A stretch of DNA of 64,000 nucleotides from Nephrocerus scutellatus (taxonomy: Eukaryota > Arthropoda > Insecta > Diptera > Pipunculidae), in contig OX352765.1 of the NCBI GenBank assembly GCA_947095585.1, positions 56,508,920-56,572,919 of the forward strand, written 5' to 3'. The notes beneath the pieces are model-generated. The model made no database searches, was not told where the DNA came from, and saw only the letters and a program-made list of their open reading frames with translations. The position numbers were made by a program, and so were the translations under genes. Positions 13,826-23,440 of this stretch are shown piece after piece; the first letter of the stretch is position 1; the number at the start of each line of letters is the position of its first letter.

Positions 13826-14170
13826 CCAGAATCTCAACTGTGTGAACTTGATCGCGATTTTCTTGATCTCCAAGTTGGCATATGTAATCACCAGCATCCT
13901 GGGTCTTTACACTACTTATTTGTAGATTATAATCACCAACAATTTTAAATCTTGGATCTCGAGTAATTTTTAAATGTCCGGCAGTGAGAACAGATGAGCC
14001 CTTTCTCCAAAGCAAAACAAAAGAGCCAAGATTTTGAACTTTACATGGAAGTTCGATCGTTTCACCAACTATTACTTTGTACAGATGGCCGCGAGATAGG
14101 AATTTTGGCACAATTGTCGGGTTGTCAGTATCAGATGGCGAAAGGAATGATCCAACAGATTGGCTTTGAA
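13826..14170 (-). CDS. Ig-domain cell-adhesion protein, exon coding for the first Ig domain
   Basis: A 345-bp open exon coding for an N-terminal Ig domain: PKFLSRGHLYKVIVGETIEL, LPCKVQN (first Cys), FVLLWRKG (core Trp), then QDAGDYICQLGDQ (DxGxYxC). The acceptor is a T-rich tract ending in CAG before 14170, and the donor after 13826 is GGTAAT. Only 70 bp separate this exon from the next (13756-13825), a typical small fly intron. The protein is probably extracellular and of the lachesin/Dpr-partner/IgLON class. I do not assign a gene name. The 5' exon with the signal peptide should lie further right on the minus strand and was not recognised. Confidence 0.87.
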
Positions 14171-14369
14171 CTGAAAAAAAAAAGTTATTTATATAATTAA
14201 GGTCAGTTAAGAAATGAATAAGTTGGTGCTCTTCTAGAGCATCATATAATAACGCAAATAGAAAATTAAAGAATAGCAAAGGACTTTTCGAGCAGGATCC
14301 TCTTCGCTCATGCGAGCTCAGTGTCTTGACCACCGGAGGCTACCGAGCTCAGTTGTCTTCACTATGTGA

Positions 14370-14825
14370 ACCTCGTTTTCTCTTAAACACGGCTTAGACG
14401 TTACATTACTTTTTGCTAAGCACCCACGTCTCAAACTGATATGTAAGTAATGGTAGGACCATTGTCTTATCCACGAGTAGCTGAATTGTCCTTTGTCCTT
14501 GTTAAATTCGCGTACTACTACCTTATTTGAGGGACCCGTATTGAATCTTCTGCTCGCAGATGTGGCTAGACTACCATGTACTTTGTCAAGCTATCCGCTC
14601 AATCTGTGTGCCTTGCCTTTTTTTACCAATAATGTCAATATCGTCTTGGTTTGTCTCTCAACATTCATACTCATGTAAGTTTATGCTTAGCCTTGAAGTC
14701 TATAAATAAATGGTGTGGTGAGATGGAAACCCTAGACATTTTTCCATTACCTGTCTAACGGTGAAAAACTGGTCTGATTTGGCTAAGATGAAGCCACACT
14801 GTTAAGGCCAATAATAACTTTGGTA
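14370..14825 (-). mobile_element. RTE-like non-LTR retrotransposon RT remnant
   Basis: This stretch aligns by eye with 62285-63125, including shared phrases such as GACATTTTTCCAT, CTATAAA and GATGAAGCCACACTG. On the minus strand it is the RT palm-to-thumb region, internally deleted, so no frame longer than 60 codons survives. It is a short, old copy of the same family as the inverted RT at the right end of the window. Confidence 0.65.
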
Positions 14826-14914
14826 AATGAAGCTTTTCTGGAGCAGTAATTTAATTAACTGATTTACAGCTTCTTTTCTTAGAGACGGATACACGAACGG
14901 ACATCACAAAATCT

Positions 14915-15265
14915 CAAGACGGCATAGTTCCCAAAATTCCAGACCATCTTTCAGAATTGCCATAGAAACAAGTCTTATAGTTGCATCTTAGTCCTACTTA
15001 TCGAATTTCATATGAATCGATTGAGAAATTGCTTAGTTCTCGAAATTCCGGACCATAATGACCATATTCCAGAAATCTCTTAGGAACAAGTCTTATAGTC
15101 GCATCTTAGTCCCACATACCAAGTTTCATGGAAATGGCTTGAGAAATGGCTTCGTTCCCGAAATTTCAGACCATAATGACCATATTCCAGAACTGCCATA
15201 GGAACAAGTCTTATAGTCGCATCTTAGTCCTACATACGAATCGCTTGTAAAATTGCTTAGTTCCC
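14915..15265. repeat. 118-bp tandem repeat, about three copies
   Basis: The phrase AGTCTTATAG recurs at 14971, 15089 and 15207, exactly 118 bases apart, within units that also share TTGAGAAATTGCTTAGTTC, GACCATAATGACCATATTCC and GCATCTTAGTCC. The copies differ at several positions. No coding potential is apparent. It lies immediately left of a Helitron fragment. Confidence 0.85.
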
Positions 15266-15289
15266 TTAACATGGGACATAACATTGGAT

Positions 15290-15700
15290 ACTTAACATGA
15301 GTCATAACATTGGACACTAGAGCTGCTTTAACATCTGAACAGCGTGACATAAAACTTCGAAACTATTGCCTATGATAACTTGAAACTAAATCATTCGCCG
15401 TAGAAAAACAAAGGACGGTTACCCAAGAATTTCGAGAGATGGCAGAAAGTGCATTCAGTAACGAAGCAGCAATTCTTAAAAAAAATTTGGAATTAATGAA
15501 CATTGTGTGCAAACATTGCTTTTCGCTTTAACTTTGCAGAAGAAAAAAGAGGAAATAGTACTGATGAGCTTAGTCGAAGTTGCCAGAAGGGCCAAGTTAA
15601 ATTATCTCCACTTGATAATTATCCCAGTAGAAAATGTTTTGACGAATGCAATGCAATGACCTCGCGAACCTCTCGAACAAAAGTTCGTTTCGTTCTTTAA
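15290..15700 (+). pseudogene. Helitron Rep/helicase N-terminal fragment (small copy)
   Basis: A truncated copy of the sequence at 16770-17190. The frame at 15503-15697 reads FAEEKRGN, then CQKGQVKLSPLDNYP, matching the cysteine-bearing N-terminal region of fly Helitron replicases that precedes the HUH endonuclease domain. An upstream piece near 15375-15440 carries the RTKDGYPRI-type block in another frame. There is no HUH or helicase motif left. It is an inactive fragment lying in front of the larger Helitron remnant. Confidence 0.6.
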
Positions 15701-15839
15701 AAACATGTGGTGCAAATAAAACAACGACAGTTAGTTCATAGTAACACGTTTCGAAGTGGACATATTTTGTGATTATTCTGTGAAAATTTTGCGAAATAGA
15801 ATTTTAGTGATTAAAAAAACACAAACACATAAAAATTAA

Positions 15840-16600
15840 AATTTTTCATGTAAATTCTCTAATATGGGATACATATGTGTGCAAATTTTGAACCGAGTTA
15901 ATTTGTAAAAAAATAATATTATTTTTCAAAAACTATTCTCGCCGGAGATACACATGTGTAAAAAAAATTTGTGTGGGAAAATTTCCATCGGAGTGATGGT
16001 GAATTCCCTGTTTGGTATGAAAACATAACAGCCACAGCGCACGGTTAGTGCGACGTGAACACAATGAACTAAAATTATTTCTTTTGGGTTGAGTTAAGCT
16101 GTAAAGCAGTTGAGTGCCAAACCAGTTCTTCATATACTCGTAATATTGTACAAAACACAAACTCTCTATACTTTCTGCTCTCTGCTCACTGCTGCAACGC
16201 AACAACCCCAAACGTAAATTCGCAGCGCTACCTACATTATATCACTCATCAGCATACACAGAACACAGTCATTATAGTATGAAATATGATGTCGCTATAT
16301 GGGAAAAAAAATTTATATGGGAGCCCCCCGATCCCGCTGACCGATCTCTCATAATTTTACAAAAAGTGTTTTCCATCCGAGATACACATTTGTATTAAAT
16401 TTGAAGAAAATCGGGTAAATTTTGTAAAATATTTGTATGGGAGCCCCCCGACCTCGAGGTCCAAGGGGCCTCAGATTTTAATAGAAAGTATTGTCACCGG
16501 GAATATACATGTGTGCAAAATTTCAATAAAATCGGGCTAAATCTGACCAGCCAGCCAGCCACGTGCACGCGAAGTTAATATAGAGAATTTAAAAATGACC
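15840..16600 (+). repeat. Helitron-associated repeat modules upstream of the replicase remnant
   Basis: Units with ATACACATGTGT (15948), ATACACATTTGT (about 16382) and ATACATGTGTGC (about 16504), the G/C-rich GGAGCCCCCCGA blocks, and an ending of CCAGCCAGCC plus GCACGCGAAGTTAATATAG at 16550-16590. Between 15970 and 16290 is unassigned sequence. The block ends 113 bp before the start codon of the Helitron frame, which is the best clue to what these dispersed modules are. Confidence 0.6.
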
Positions 16601-16712
16601 AAAAAATGGTTAGTGAATAATTTTCAGGTAAAATATTGACTCAAAGTACAGTCTGCCGTTTATAAATGTTGTTAACTTTTTGTTTGTAGTCGTAATTTAA
16701 TTTGGACTGTAA

Positions 16713-17620
16713 ATGCCACCGAAAAAGAGATGGATTGACCGAGTTACGGCGAGTTTAAAGAAGATTAAAGACTCGAGAGCTGCTGAAACACCTAAACAGC
16801 GTTACACACGACTTAAAAACAATCAAAGCAGAACTTTTTCTCCAGAGCTGCTGAAACACCTGAACAGCAAGACTCACGGCTTGAAAACAGTTGAAGCACA
16901 AGACACAAACTTCCAAACTAATGCCTACGATATCTTGAAACTAAATCGCCGTAAAAGAACAAAGGACGGTTACCCATGAATTTCGAGAGTTGGGAAAAAA
17001 TGCATTCAGTAACTAAGCAGCAATTCTTCATTTTTTTTTGGGGATTGAGGAACATTGTGTGGAAACATTGCTTTTCGCTTTAACTTTGCAGAAGAAAAAA
17101 GAGGTTATAGTACTGATGAGTTTATCCGAAGTTTCTTCATTTGATAATTATCCCGGGTATTTAGAAAATCTTTTGACCAATGCTCTGCCAGAAAGCTTGC
17201 TTTTGCGTATGCGGACAAATAGTTAATCGAATTGGAACAGTGCATCCTGAATGAAAAAAAGGCTAGAAAATTTTCCCAGATATACGTGTTGGACCCTGAG
17301 GATGCAGTCTACCAACGATTGAACCTTCCAGAGAACAAGCAATGTAATTTATATTAAAAAGCTTCATTAAATTGAAAACTAAGCCATTGAAAAGGCGGTG
17401 CAAATCTGTAAAATTGCCATCTAGCTTCCAGGGTAGCCCCCGCAATATCAGCAAACAGCATTACCAGGTTGCTATGGCAATTGTTTGAAAGTATGGAAAG
17501 CCGGATCTTTTTGTTACCATGACCTGCAATCCGGAATTAATAGAAATAGTGAAAAACCTTTAGCCCTGGCAAGAAGTAGAACATCGACCAGGCTTGGTAC
17601 GTAGAGTTTTTCGGCTTAAG
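16713..17620 (+). pseudogene. Helitron replicase, N-terminal region through HUH endonuclease start
   Basis: Helitrons move by rolling-circle replication with a Rep (HUH nuclease) and helicase protein. From the ATG at 16713 a frame reads a basic stretch with repeated ETPKQR and ELLKHLNS blocks. After several shifts come QIYVLDPEDAVYQRL near 17280-17322, then GSPRNISKQHYQVAMAIV near 17430-17485 and KYGKPDLFVTMTCNPE near 17492-17540, a hallmark of the region just before the HUH site, ending in RPGLVRRVFRLK near 17590-17620. At 17621 a minus-strand LTR begins, so the gene is interrupted by a later insertion. Frameshifts and stops make it non-functional. Confidence 0.75.
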
Positions 17621-17621
17621 G

Positions 17622-17807
17622 TGTTATATTTTAAACACGAGTGCTGTTACAGTATGTCTTTATTCTTCGATATCAGAACTTGCACTGCGGACTGGCCACA
17701 TTGCTTAGTCTAATACACATCATAAATGTAATAATATGCACATATGTATATACATGTGTATATATAACATGATATACACATAGTTATATACATGTGTATA
17801 TATAACA
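17622..17807 (-). repeat. LTR of Mag-like Ty3 element, 186 bp
   Basis: The segment begins TGTTATAT and ends ATATAACA, an 8-bp perfect terminal inverted repeat with the standard TG...CA ends. On the minus strand the purine tract AAACGGGGAGA sits immediately before it (17808-17820), so it is the 3' LTR of the minus-strand element. An AATAAAG polyadenylation signal lies near 17664. A (TATACACATG)-type AT-rich inner region is present. The matching 5' LTR was not found. Confidence 0.78.
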
Positions 17808-18004
17808 TCTCCCCGTTTAAGATATATTCCATACAAAAAAAAATACAAATAAAATGTATCATAATATAACATTAGATTCCATTTGTTACAATTAAAGATA
17901 TATTCCATACAAATAAAATACAAATAAAATTTTATATCATAATATAACATTAGATTCCATTTGTTACAAAACATAAAAAAGTATATCAACATGACGAATT
18001 AGAG

Positions 18005-19047
18005 TCATACGTTATCGGCGTACCTTACAATATGTTTAACAACTCTACCTGATCTTGTTACATAAGTGGGTTTTTTGGGAAAAGAATGATTGTTCACTTC
18101 ATTGTTGTCATTGTGAGCCGATAAAGTCTTTTCAGATGTAGGCTGTGTATGTTCGTCAATGTTGGGAACCTCATAATTTAATGTACTAAATTGTGGCTGA
18201 TGGTTAGTCTTTCTCAAGTGAAGCGAGTTGCGTCGAAGTACCCTATTGTCTTCGGTATTAACAATGTATGACCTCGGAGACTCATGTGGTGTTACAATTT
18301 GTGCTGCTTCCCAAATCTTATCTCTCAACAAGACTACATTGTCTCCTGCGAAAAACTTGCCTTATTTTTTATGCTGAGCACACTTGTCATGATATTTTTA
18401 TAGCAGTGCTGATGTTTGGCTGCCACATTATGAAAGTTCTGAATAACTTTTGGATTCAGGACTTCTTTCTGTATTGGAAATTTTGGTCGTAGGACTCTAC
18501 TCATCAAAAGCTGGGAGGGTGTGGCATTTAAGCCGGTGATTTCAGAATTTCTGTAAGCTAACAGGGCACTAAAAAAATATTTTTTCTCCTCATTTGCTTT
18601 CTTCATTAGTTGCTTCGCTATATGCACTCCCTTCTCAGAGAGGCCATTTGAGCGCGGATATCTGGGACTTGTGGTTGTGACGGTAATGCTCCATTCGTTA
18701 GCAAATTTTTTAAATTCACATGAATTGAATGGCATGTTGTCACATATTATTTGGTTTGGAACACCATGTGTTGCGAAAATTTCTTTTGATCTAATTTCTA
18801 GCCATTTCGAATAGTTATCGATCAAAATTACATGTGGTTTATTCTGGTATTCCAGAATATGGCAACCTACCTTGAAAAAAGGTGTTTCGGGAATTTCATG
18901 GGGTATCAACGGTAGATTTGTGTTAAAAAATAATACTTGATTTTCTAACACAATGTCATATCTTATAGGCCAATATTTCTTAATTAAGGGATCAACCCCA
19001 GAAAATTCGTTTGGCCACCCCACCTTGCACATTTTAGTCAATAACAT
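18005..19047 (-). pseudogene. Mag-like integrase and C-terminal tail
   Basis: The integrase core is readable in one 237-codon frame: FFKVGCHI and VILIDNYSKWLEI (first acidic motif), HGVPNQIICDNMPFNS (second Asp), then SPRYPRSNGLSEKGVHIAKQ, where the final catalytic Glu is present. The canonical first-motif Asp context (VGxD) is altered to VGCH, so activity is doubtful. A frame change near 18332 leads to a 108-codon tail ending in RSGRVVKHIVRY, typical of this group. The N-terminal zinc finger is not clear. Confidence 0.75.
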
Positions 19048-19096
19048 AAATTCTTTATCACTGCCTATTTCTCTTTTAATTTCATCAACACGCTTG

Positions 19097-19465
19097 TCAG
19101 ATATTTCTAGGGTGTGTGTGTACTATTGCAGATAAAGAAGGGTCTATTTCTTCATCATCATTTGACTGAATAAAATTCCTGGATAGGGTATCAGTTATAA
19201 ACATTTCTTTTCCCGGTGTATACTGAACCTTTATATCGTATTTTAGAAGCTTTAATTTCATTCTTTGAAGTCGACCAGAATGAACTTGTGTCACTGCTTT
19301 TTGCATTATTGAGACCAGTGGCTTGTGGTCAGTTAAAACTGTAACTGACCTTCCATAAATGTAATAATGAAATTTCTGACAGGCGAAAACAATTGCTAAC
19401 ATTTCTTTTTCAATTTGCGCGTATAACTTTTCGGCAGAACTTAACGATTTCGAAGCATAACACAC
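19097..19465 (-). pseudogene. Mag-like RNase H
   Basis: A 122-codon frame carrying CYASKSLSSAEKLYAQIEKE, then ACQKFHYYIYGRSVTVLTDH and DTLSRNF, the usual signature of Ty3-type RNase H that follows the RT. The Glu of the EKE block and the Asp of TDH are present. The frame ends near HTHP with a stop in the RNase H-integrase connection. It belongs to the same polyprotein as the RT and integrase pieces on either side. Confidence 0.75.
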
Positions 19466-19629
19466 GGGTTTATGATATATATTATAAAAATTCTCAAGTA
19501 ATTAACAAATCCCAAAAAGCTCTAAAGTTCCTTTTTATTTTCAGGCATCATGGCATATGAGTTTATATTGTAATTTTTTTTTTTCGTTAAATTTAATATT
19601 AAGTGCTTTAGCTCTTTTTATAACATTCT

Positions 19630-19842
19630 CTAAGTTTTTATCATGTTCTTTTTTGTTTTTCCCAAAACCAGTATATCGTCGAAATAAATAAATGTCCCTG
19701 TTAAACCTCCAAAATATTTTGTATTTAACTTTTGGAAAAGTTCGGGAGCGAAATTTAACCCAAAAGGTAAACGCATAAATTTATAACAGCCATACGGTGT
19801 TCTAAAAGTACATAAATCACTACTTTGCTTGTCGAGGATCAC
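19630..19842 (-). pseudogene. Mag-like reverse transcriptase fragment
   Basis: A 70-codon frame holding the RT palm: CTFRTPYGCYKFMRLPFGLN (the LPFGL motif) and FIYFDDILVLGKT (the catalytic Y/F-x-D-D motif, intact). The upstream fingers are lost at about 19860-19900, where the Helitron-type modules begin. A frameshift separates it from RNase H. Confidence 0.78.
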
Positions 19843-19919
19843 TTGCCAAAAGCCTACTCGTCAAGTCTTGTATACACACGGGGGTTTTCAAGTGGTTCTT
19901 TTCTAATGTTGACATTTAA

Positions 19920-20745
19920 CTCTCTTTTTTTTTATATACGTGTGTATCTCTGATGGACAACACTTTTTGTAAAAATTTTGGATACCCCGGTCATGGGGCC
20001 ACAACATTTTTTTTAAAAAATTAACACGATTTTCTTCAAATTTTATAGAAGTATGTATTTCCGATGGACAACACTTTCTGAAAAAATTTTGGATACCCCG
20101 ATTTTCTTCAAATTGTATATACGTGTGTACGATGGACAACACTTTTTGTAAAAGTTGTTGTGGACCGCATACAAGTTTTTTAAAAAAATCTACCCGACTT
20201 TCTTAATATTTTGTACACGTGTGTCTCTCTGATGGACAACACTTATTGTAAAAAATGTACATACAAATTTAAAATAAAAATTAAACCGATTTTGGTAAAA
20301 TTTTATACACATATGTATCTCTGATGGACAAAACTTTTTGGACATTTTTTAAGCAAATTCGCCCTGCGGCCCGCGGGGTTGGGGAGGGAGGGGTTTTAAC
20401 ATATGTTTATCCCAATGGATAAAAGTTTTTGTAAAATTTTTGGAGCAAATGGGCCCTAAGGCCCGGGGGCTGGGCCATAATTTTTTTTTTAAAAATTATC
20501 CCGATTTACCGATCTTTTTGTAAACATTTTTGAGTTTTTGATTTGAATTTTTTCCCATACAAATTTTTTTACACAAGTGTATCTCCGATCTCCGATCTCC
20601 GGTGAGAACAGTTTTGGAAAAAAATTTGAAGTGAAGGGGGCTCTAATATTATTTTGTTCCAAATTAACCCGGTTCAAACTTTGACCACATATGTTTCTCC
20701 TATTAGAGAATTTACATGAAAAATTTTAATTTTATGGGTTGTTTT
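19920..20745 (-). repeat. Helitron-associated repeat modules, antisense block
   Basis: At least seven units in reverse orientation, each containing a TGTGTATCTCTGATGGACAA type core (near 19938, 20050, 20118, 20215, 20305, 20402 and 20575). The last part (20560-20745) is the reverse of 15825-15965. The block separates the Mag-like element from a plus-strand Helitron coding fragment, so it is probably a second nested insertion. Confidence 0.65.
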
Positions 20746-20817
20746 TTTGGAACTGTGAAGGCAAACGTTCATGTAATAGAATTTAGAAATAGAACAATTT
20801 AAAAATGTTACAATGGG

Positions 20818-21020
20818 AAATGACAACGGTTATCTCACGTACAAAAGAAGAGAAACAGACGAAATAGAGTTTATTCCCAGCCGTCGCATTGTTAACAGAT
20901 AGGTGGTCCCATACAATCAATATCTTTGTCTAAAATATAACTGCCATAGCAATGTTATATATGTGCCATATGTGAAATATTTGTTTAAATATGTGTCAAA
21001 GGACATGTTTGTGCTAATGT
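20818..21020 (+). pseudogene. Helitron replicase, mid-domain fragment
   Basis: In one frame from 20818 the sequence reads NDNGYLTYKRRETDEIEF, then a stop and VVPYNQYLCLKYNCH, then YVKGH-like residues. This corresponds to the block after the HUH endonuclease in Helitron replicases (NGYPxYRRR followed by the VVPYN region). It lies 3.2 kb right of the Rep start at 16713 and in the same orientation. It may therefore be the continuation of the same Helitron, split by the Mag-like element and the antisense modules, with several hundred bases lost. Confidence 0.62.
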
Positions 21021-21215
21021 TTTGGTATCCGAAAAAATAATTACGCTTAATCTTTAATGTATGTGGATTTGCGCTACGACAATGCATCGGAATCAATTTG
21101 GACAATTTTATCCAATGCAAGGTCAAAGTCATACCATATACCGATTTAGATTTTGGTGGGGGCAGATCGCCCCCATTTATTCGGCTTATTACAAGCTAAT
21201 AGCATTATCTTAAAA

Positions 21216-22595
21216 CTAACTCAAAAACTCGAGGAGGGGACGTACAAACGTGATATAGAGGGATCTAATCACATTAGGGTTGGAAAATTCTTTGGACCAC
21301 CGTTTAATAAAGCCAAGTGATGAGTTAGCTTTAAGAATGATTCCATCAATATGAGAACGGAAATTTAGCTCCGAGTCGCATAGTATGCCGAGGTCATGAA
21401 AAGATTGAACGCGGGAAATGGGTTGGTCGTGGAGATGGTAATGTCTGGTAGGGGGTTTGTTGCACTTACGTGATAAGGTAATAGTTTGACATTTGGTGAT
21501 ATTGAGCTCTAGGCAATTTTTGAGGCACCAGGTCGAAAAACGGTCTAGGTCTTGTTGAAGGAGACAAGAGTCTTGTGGAGAAGAAATTGGTTTGAAAAAT
21601 TTGGTATCGTCAGCATAGAGAGAAATGGATGAATTTTTGATGACCCTATCGAGATCATTTATAGTAAGAATGAAGAGAAGGGGGCCCAGATGGCTGCCTT
21701 GTGGTACACCAGAGGTTGCCATGAATGTGGTTGAGATGACGGACCTGAAGCGAACACTATAAAGACGGTTTTCTAGATAGGAAGATATCCATTTTAACAA
21801 TAAAGGTTCAAAGCCGAGGGCAGACAATTTAAAAAGGATTAATTGATGAGATATCTTATCAAAAGCCTTACTGAAATCAGTTGCAACAACGTCGACTTCG
21901 TTGCCGTTCTCTAAGGCTGTAAGAGCGGAGGAAACGAATTCAACGAGGTTAGTGGTGGTTGATCTATCTTTAAGAAAGCCATGTTGGCTCGGAGAGATAA
22001 GAGACTTACAAAGGAAGCTTAGGGTTTCGTATAAAACACTTTCGAAAAGTTTGGGTATATGAGAAAGTTTAGCAATGGGGCGATAATTAGTTACATCATT
22101 CTTTGATCCTTTTTTGTGTATCGGGGTTATGAAAGAGGTCTTGCAAATTTGAGGAAATTCTCCTTGTGAGAGGGATAGTTGAAACAGGTTAGAAAGGGGG
22201 AGGGAGAGACTGGAGGAACATCTTTTAAGAAATATGCCGGGAAGGCCATCTGGGCCGGGTGAGAATTCATCATTAAGGTTTTGTAACTTATTTTCGATAA
22301 CAGTGGGGTCGATAGTTTGAGAGAGAAAGGGGCCATTGGAGAAGTTAAGTAAGTATTTGAAATATGAAGGGTCTGCTACGAAGGGGTTGACAGCGAAAGA
22401 TTGTTTGAAGAAGGTAGCAAAAAAGTTGGCAATGGTATGTGGATCGGTTGAAGATGTGTTTTCATATGAGACTGATGGAGGGTAGCCATCGGACTTCCTT
22501 TTATAGTTGACGAATTGAAAAAAGGACTTAGGGTCGCTTATGAGATTGTCTTGAGCTTTATTTAGATAGCGCTGGTAGAGAGAGTTATAAAGCAA
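21216..22595 (-). CDS. CR1-like reverse transcriptase, catalytic motifs intact
   Basis: A 459-codon open frame. It begins in the linker (NPKSFFQFVNYKRKSDGYPP-like block), then SPGPDGLPGIFLKRC, TNYRPIAKLS, QHGFLKDRSTTTN, motif A VVATDFSKAFDK, motif B SGVPQGSHLGPLLF and motif C SISLYADDTKFF. All three catalytic aspartates are present. The thumb follows (LGILCDSELNFRSHIDG). The frame stops at VRPLLEFLS, where related proteins continue for another 100 or so residues, so the C-terminal tail is missing. It would copy the RNA of the element at a nicked target. Separated from the endonuclease by the duplicated linker, so probably not functional as a whole. Confidence 0.8.
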   Translation of the reverse strand: MLYNSLYQRYLNKAQDNLISDPKSFFQFVNYKRKSDGYPPSVSYENTSSTDPHTIANFFATFFKQSFAVNPFVADPSYFKYLLNFSNGPFLSQTIDPTVIENKLQNLNDEFSPGPDGLPGIFLKRCSSSLSLPLSNLFQLSLSQGEFPQICKTSFITPIHKKGSKNDVTNYRPIAKLSHIPKLFESVLYETLSFLCKSLISPSQHGFLKDRSTTTNLVEFVSSALTALENGNEVDVVATDFSKAFDKISHQLILFKLSALGFEPLLLKWISSYLENRLYSVRFRSVISTTFMATSGVPQGSHLGPLLFILTINDLDRVIKNSSISLYADDTKFFKPISSPQDSCLLQQDLDRFSTWCLKNCLELNITKCQTITLSRKCNKPPTRHYHLHDQPISRVQSFHDLGILCDSELNFRSHIDGIILKANSSLGFIKRWSKEFSNPNVIRSLYITFVRPLLEFLS

Positions 22596-23440
22596 GTTAG
22601 TACCGAGGTAGTTGGAATAGTCGGAAAGAGAATAGTTACGAAGGTAGGTTGCCCATAACTTGTTTCGTAAAGACCGAAGTCTCCGATTATACCAAGGAGG
22701 AGATGTAGATGAGGTTTTATGGCGCGAGAAGGGGACATAAAGAGAGATAGAATTAAGTAATTCTCTGTAAAAAATTGAGATGGCATCATTTAAAGATAAA
22801 TTGTGAAACTCAAAAGAATACTTGCTAATATAGTCATTGATTTTGCGAAAATTAGCTTTATGATAGTCGTAAGAAGAGCGAACTATGGAAGGAGGGGACT
22901 GTAGTGGAGAGTTATGAAAAAAAGAAAGAAGAAGGGTGGGGGGGGGGGGGTGAAAATTATCAATGGTCGGACTTCCTTTTATAGTTGACGAATTGAAAAA
23001 AGGACTTAGGGTCGTTTATGAGATTGTCTTGAGCTTTATTTAGATAGCGCTGGTAGAGAGAGTTATAAAGCAAGTTAGTACCGAGGTAGTTGGAATAGTC
23101 GGAAAGAGAATAGTTACGAAGGTAGGTTGCCCATAACTTGTTTCGTAAAGACCGAAGTCTCCGATTATACCAAGGAGGAGATGTAGATGAGGTTTTATGG
23201 CGCGAGAAGGGGACATAAAGAGAGATAGAATTAACTAATTCTCTGTAAAAAATTGAGATGGCATCATTTAAAGATAAATTGTGAAACTCAAAAGAATACT
23301 TGCTAATGTAGTCATTGATTTTGCGAAAATTAGCTTTATGATAGTCGTAAGAAGAGCGAACTATGGAAGGAGGGGACTGTAGTGGAGAGTTATGAAAAAA
23401 AGAAAGAAGAAGGGTGGGGGGGGGTGAAAATTATCAATGG
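22489..23440 (-). repeat. 478-bp tandem duplication inside the CR1-like element
   Basis: The phrase GGACTTCCTTTTATAG occurs at 22491 and again at 22969, and the 478 bases that follow are nearly identical in both copies. I saw only a few single-base differences, plus a different G-run length (13 against 8 or 9 bases near 22945 and 23420). The junction reads CAATGGTCGG. The unit covers the linker between endonuclease and RT. Confidence 0.9.

Larger units (their letters stand above)
17622..19900 (-). mobile_element. Mag-like Ty3/gypsy retrotransposon, 5' truncated
   Basis: In minus-strand order the element has an RT fragment (19842-19630), RNase H (19465-19097), integrase (19047-18334) and a C-terminal tail (18331-18005), then a purine tract and a 186-bp LTR. 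The integrase and RNase H resemble the K02A2.6/Mag group. Everything 5' of the RT middle, including gag, protease and the 5' LTR, is gone. It has inserted within a Helitron coding remnant. Confidence 0.8.

Noticed and set aside
14915..15265. CRISPR-like array
   Set aside because: Whole 118-bp units repeat with no unique spacers, and the genome is eukaryotic.
16933..21132. One intact Helitron with helicase
   Set aside because: No helicase motifs (Walker A/B) are seen in any frame; only Rep-side fragments remain.
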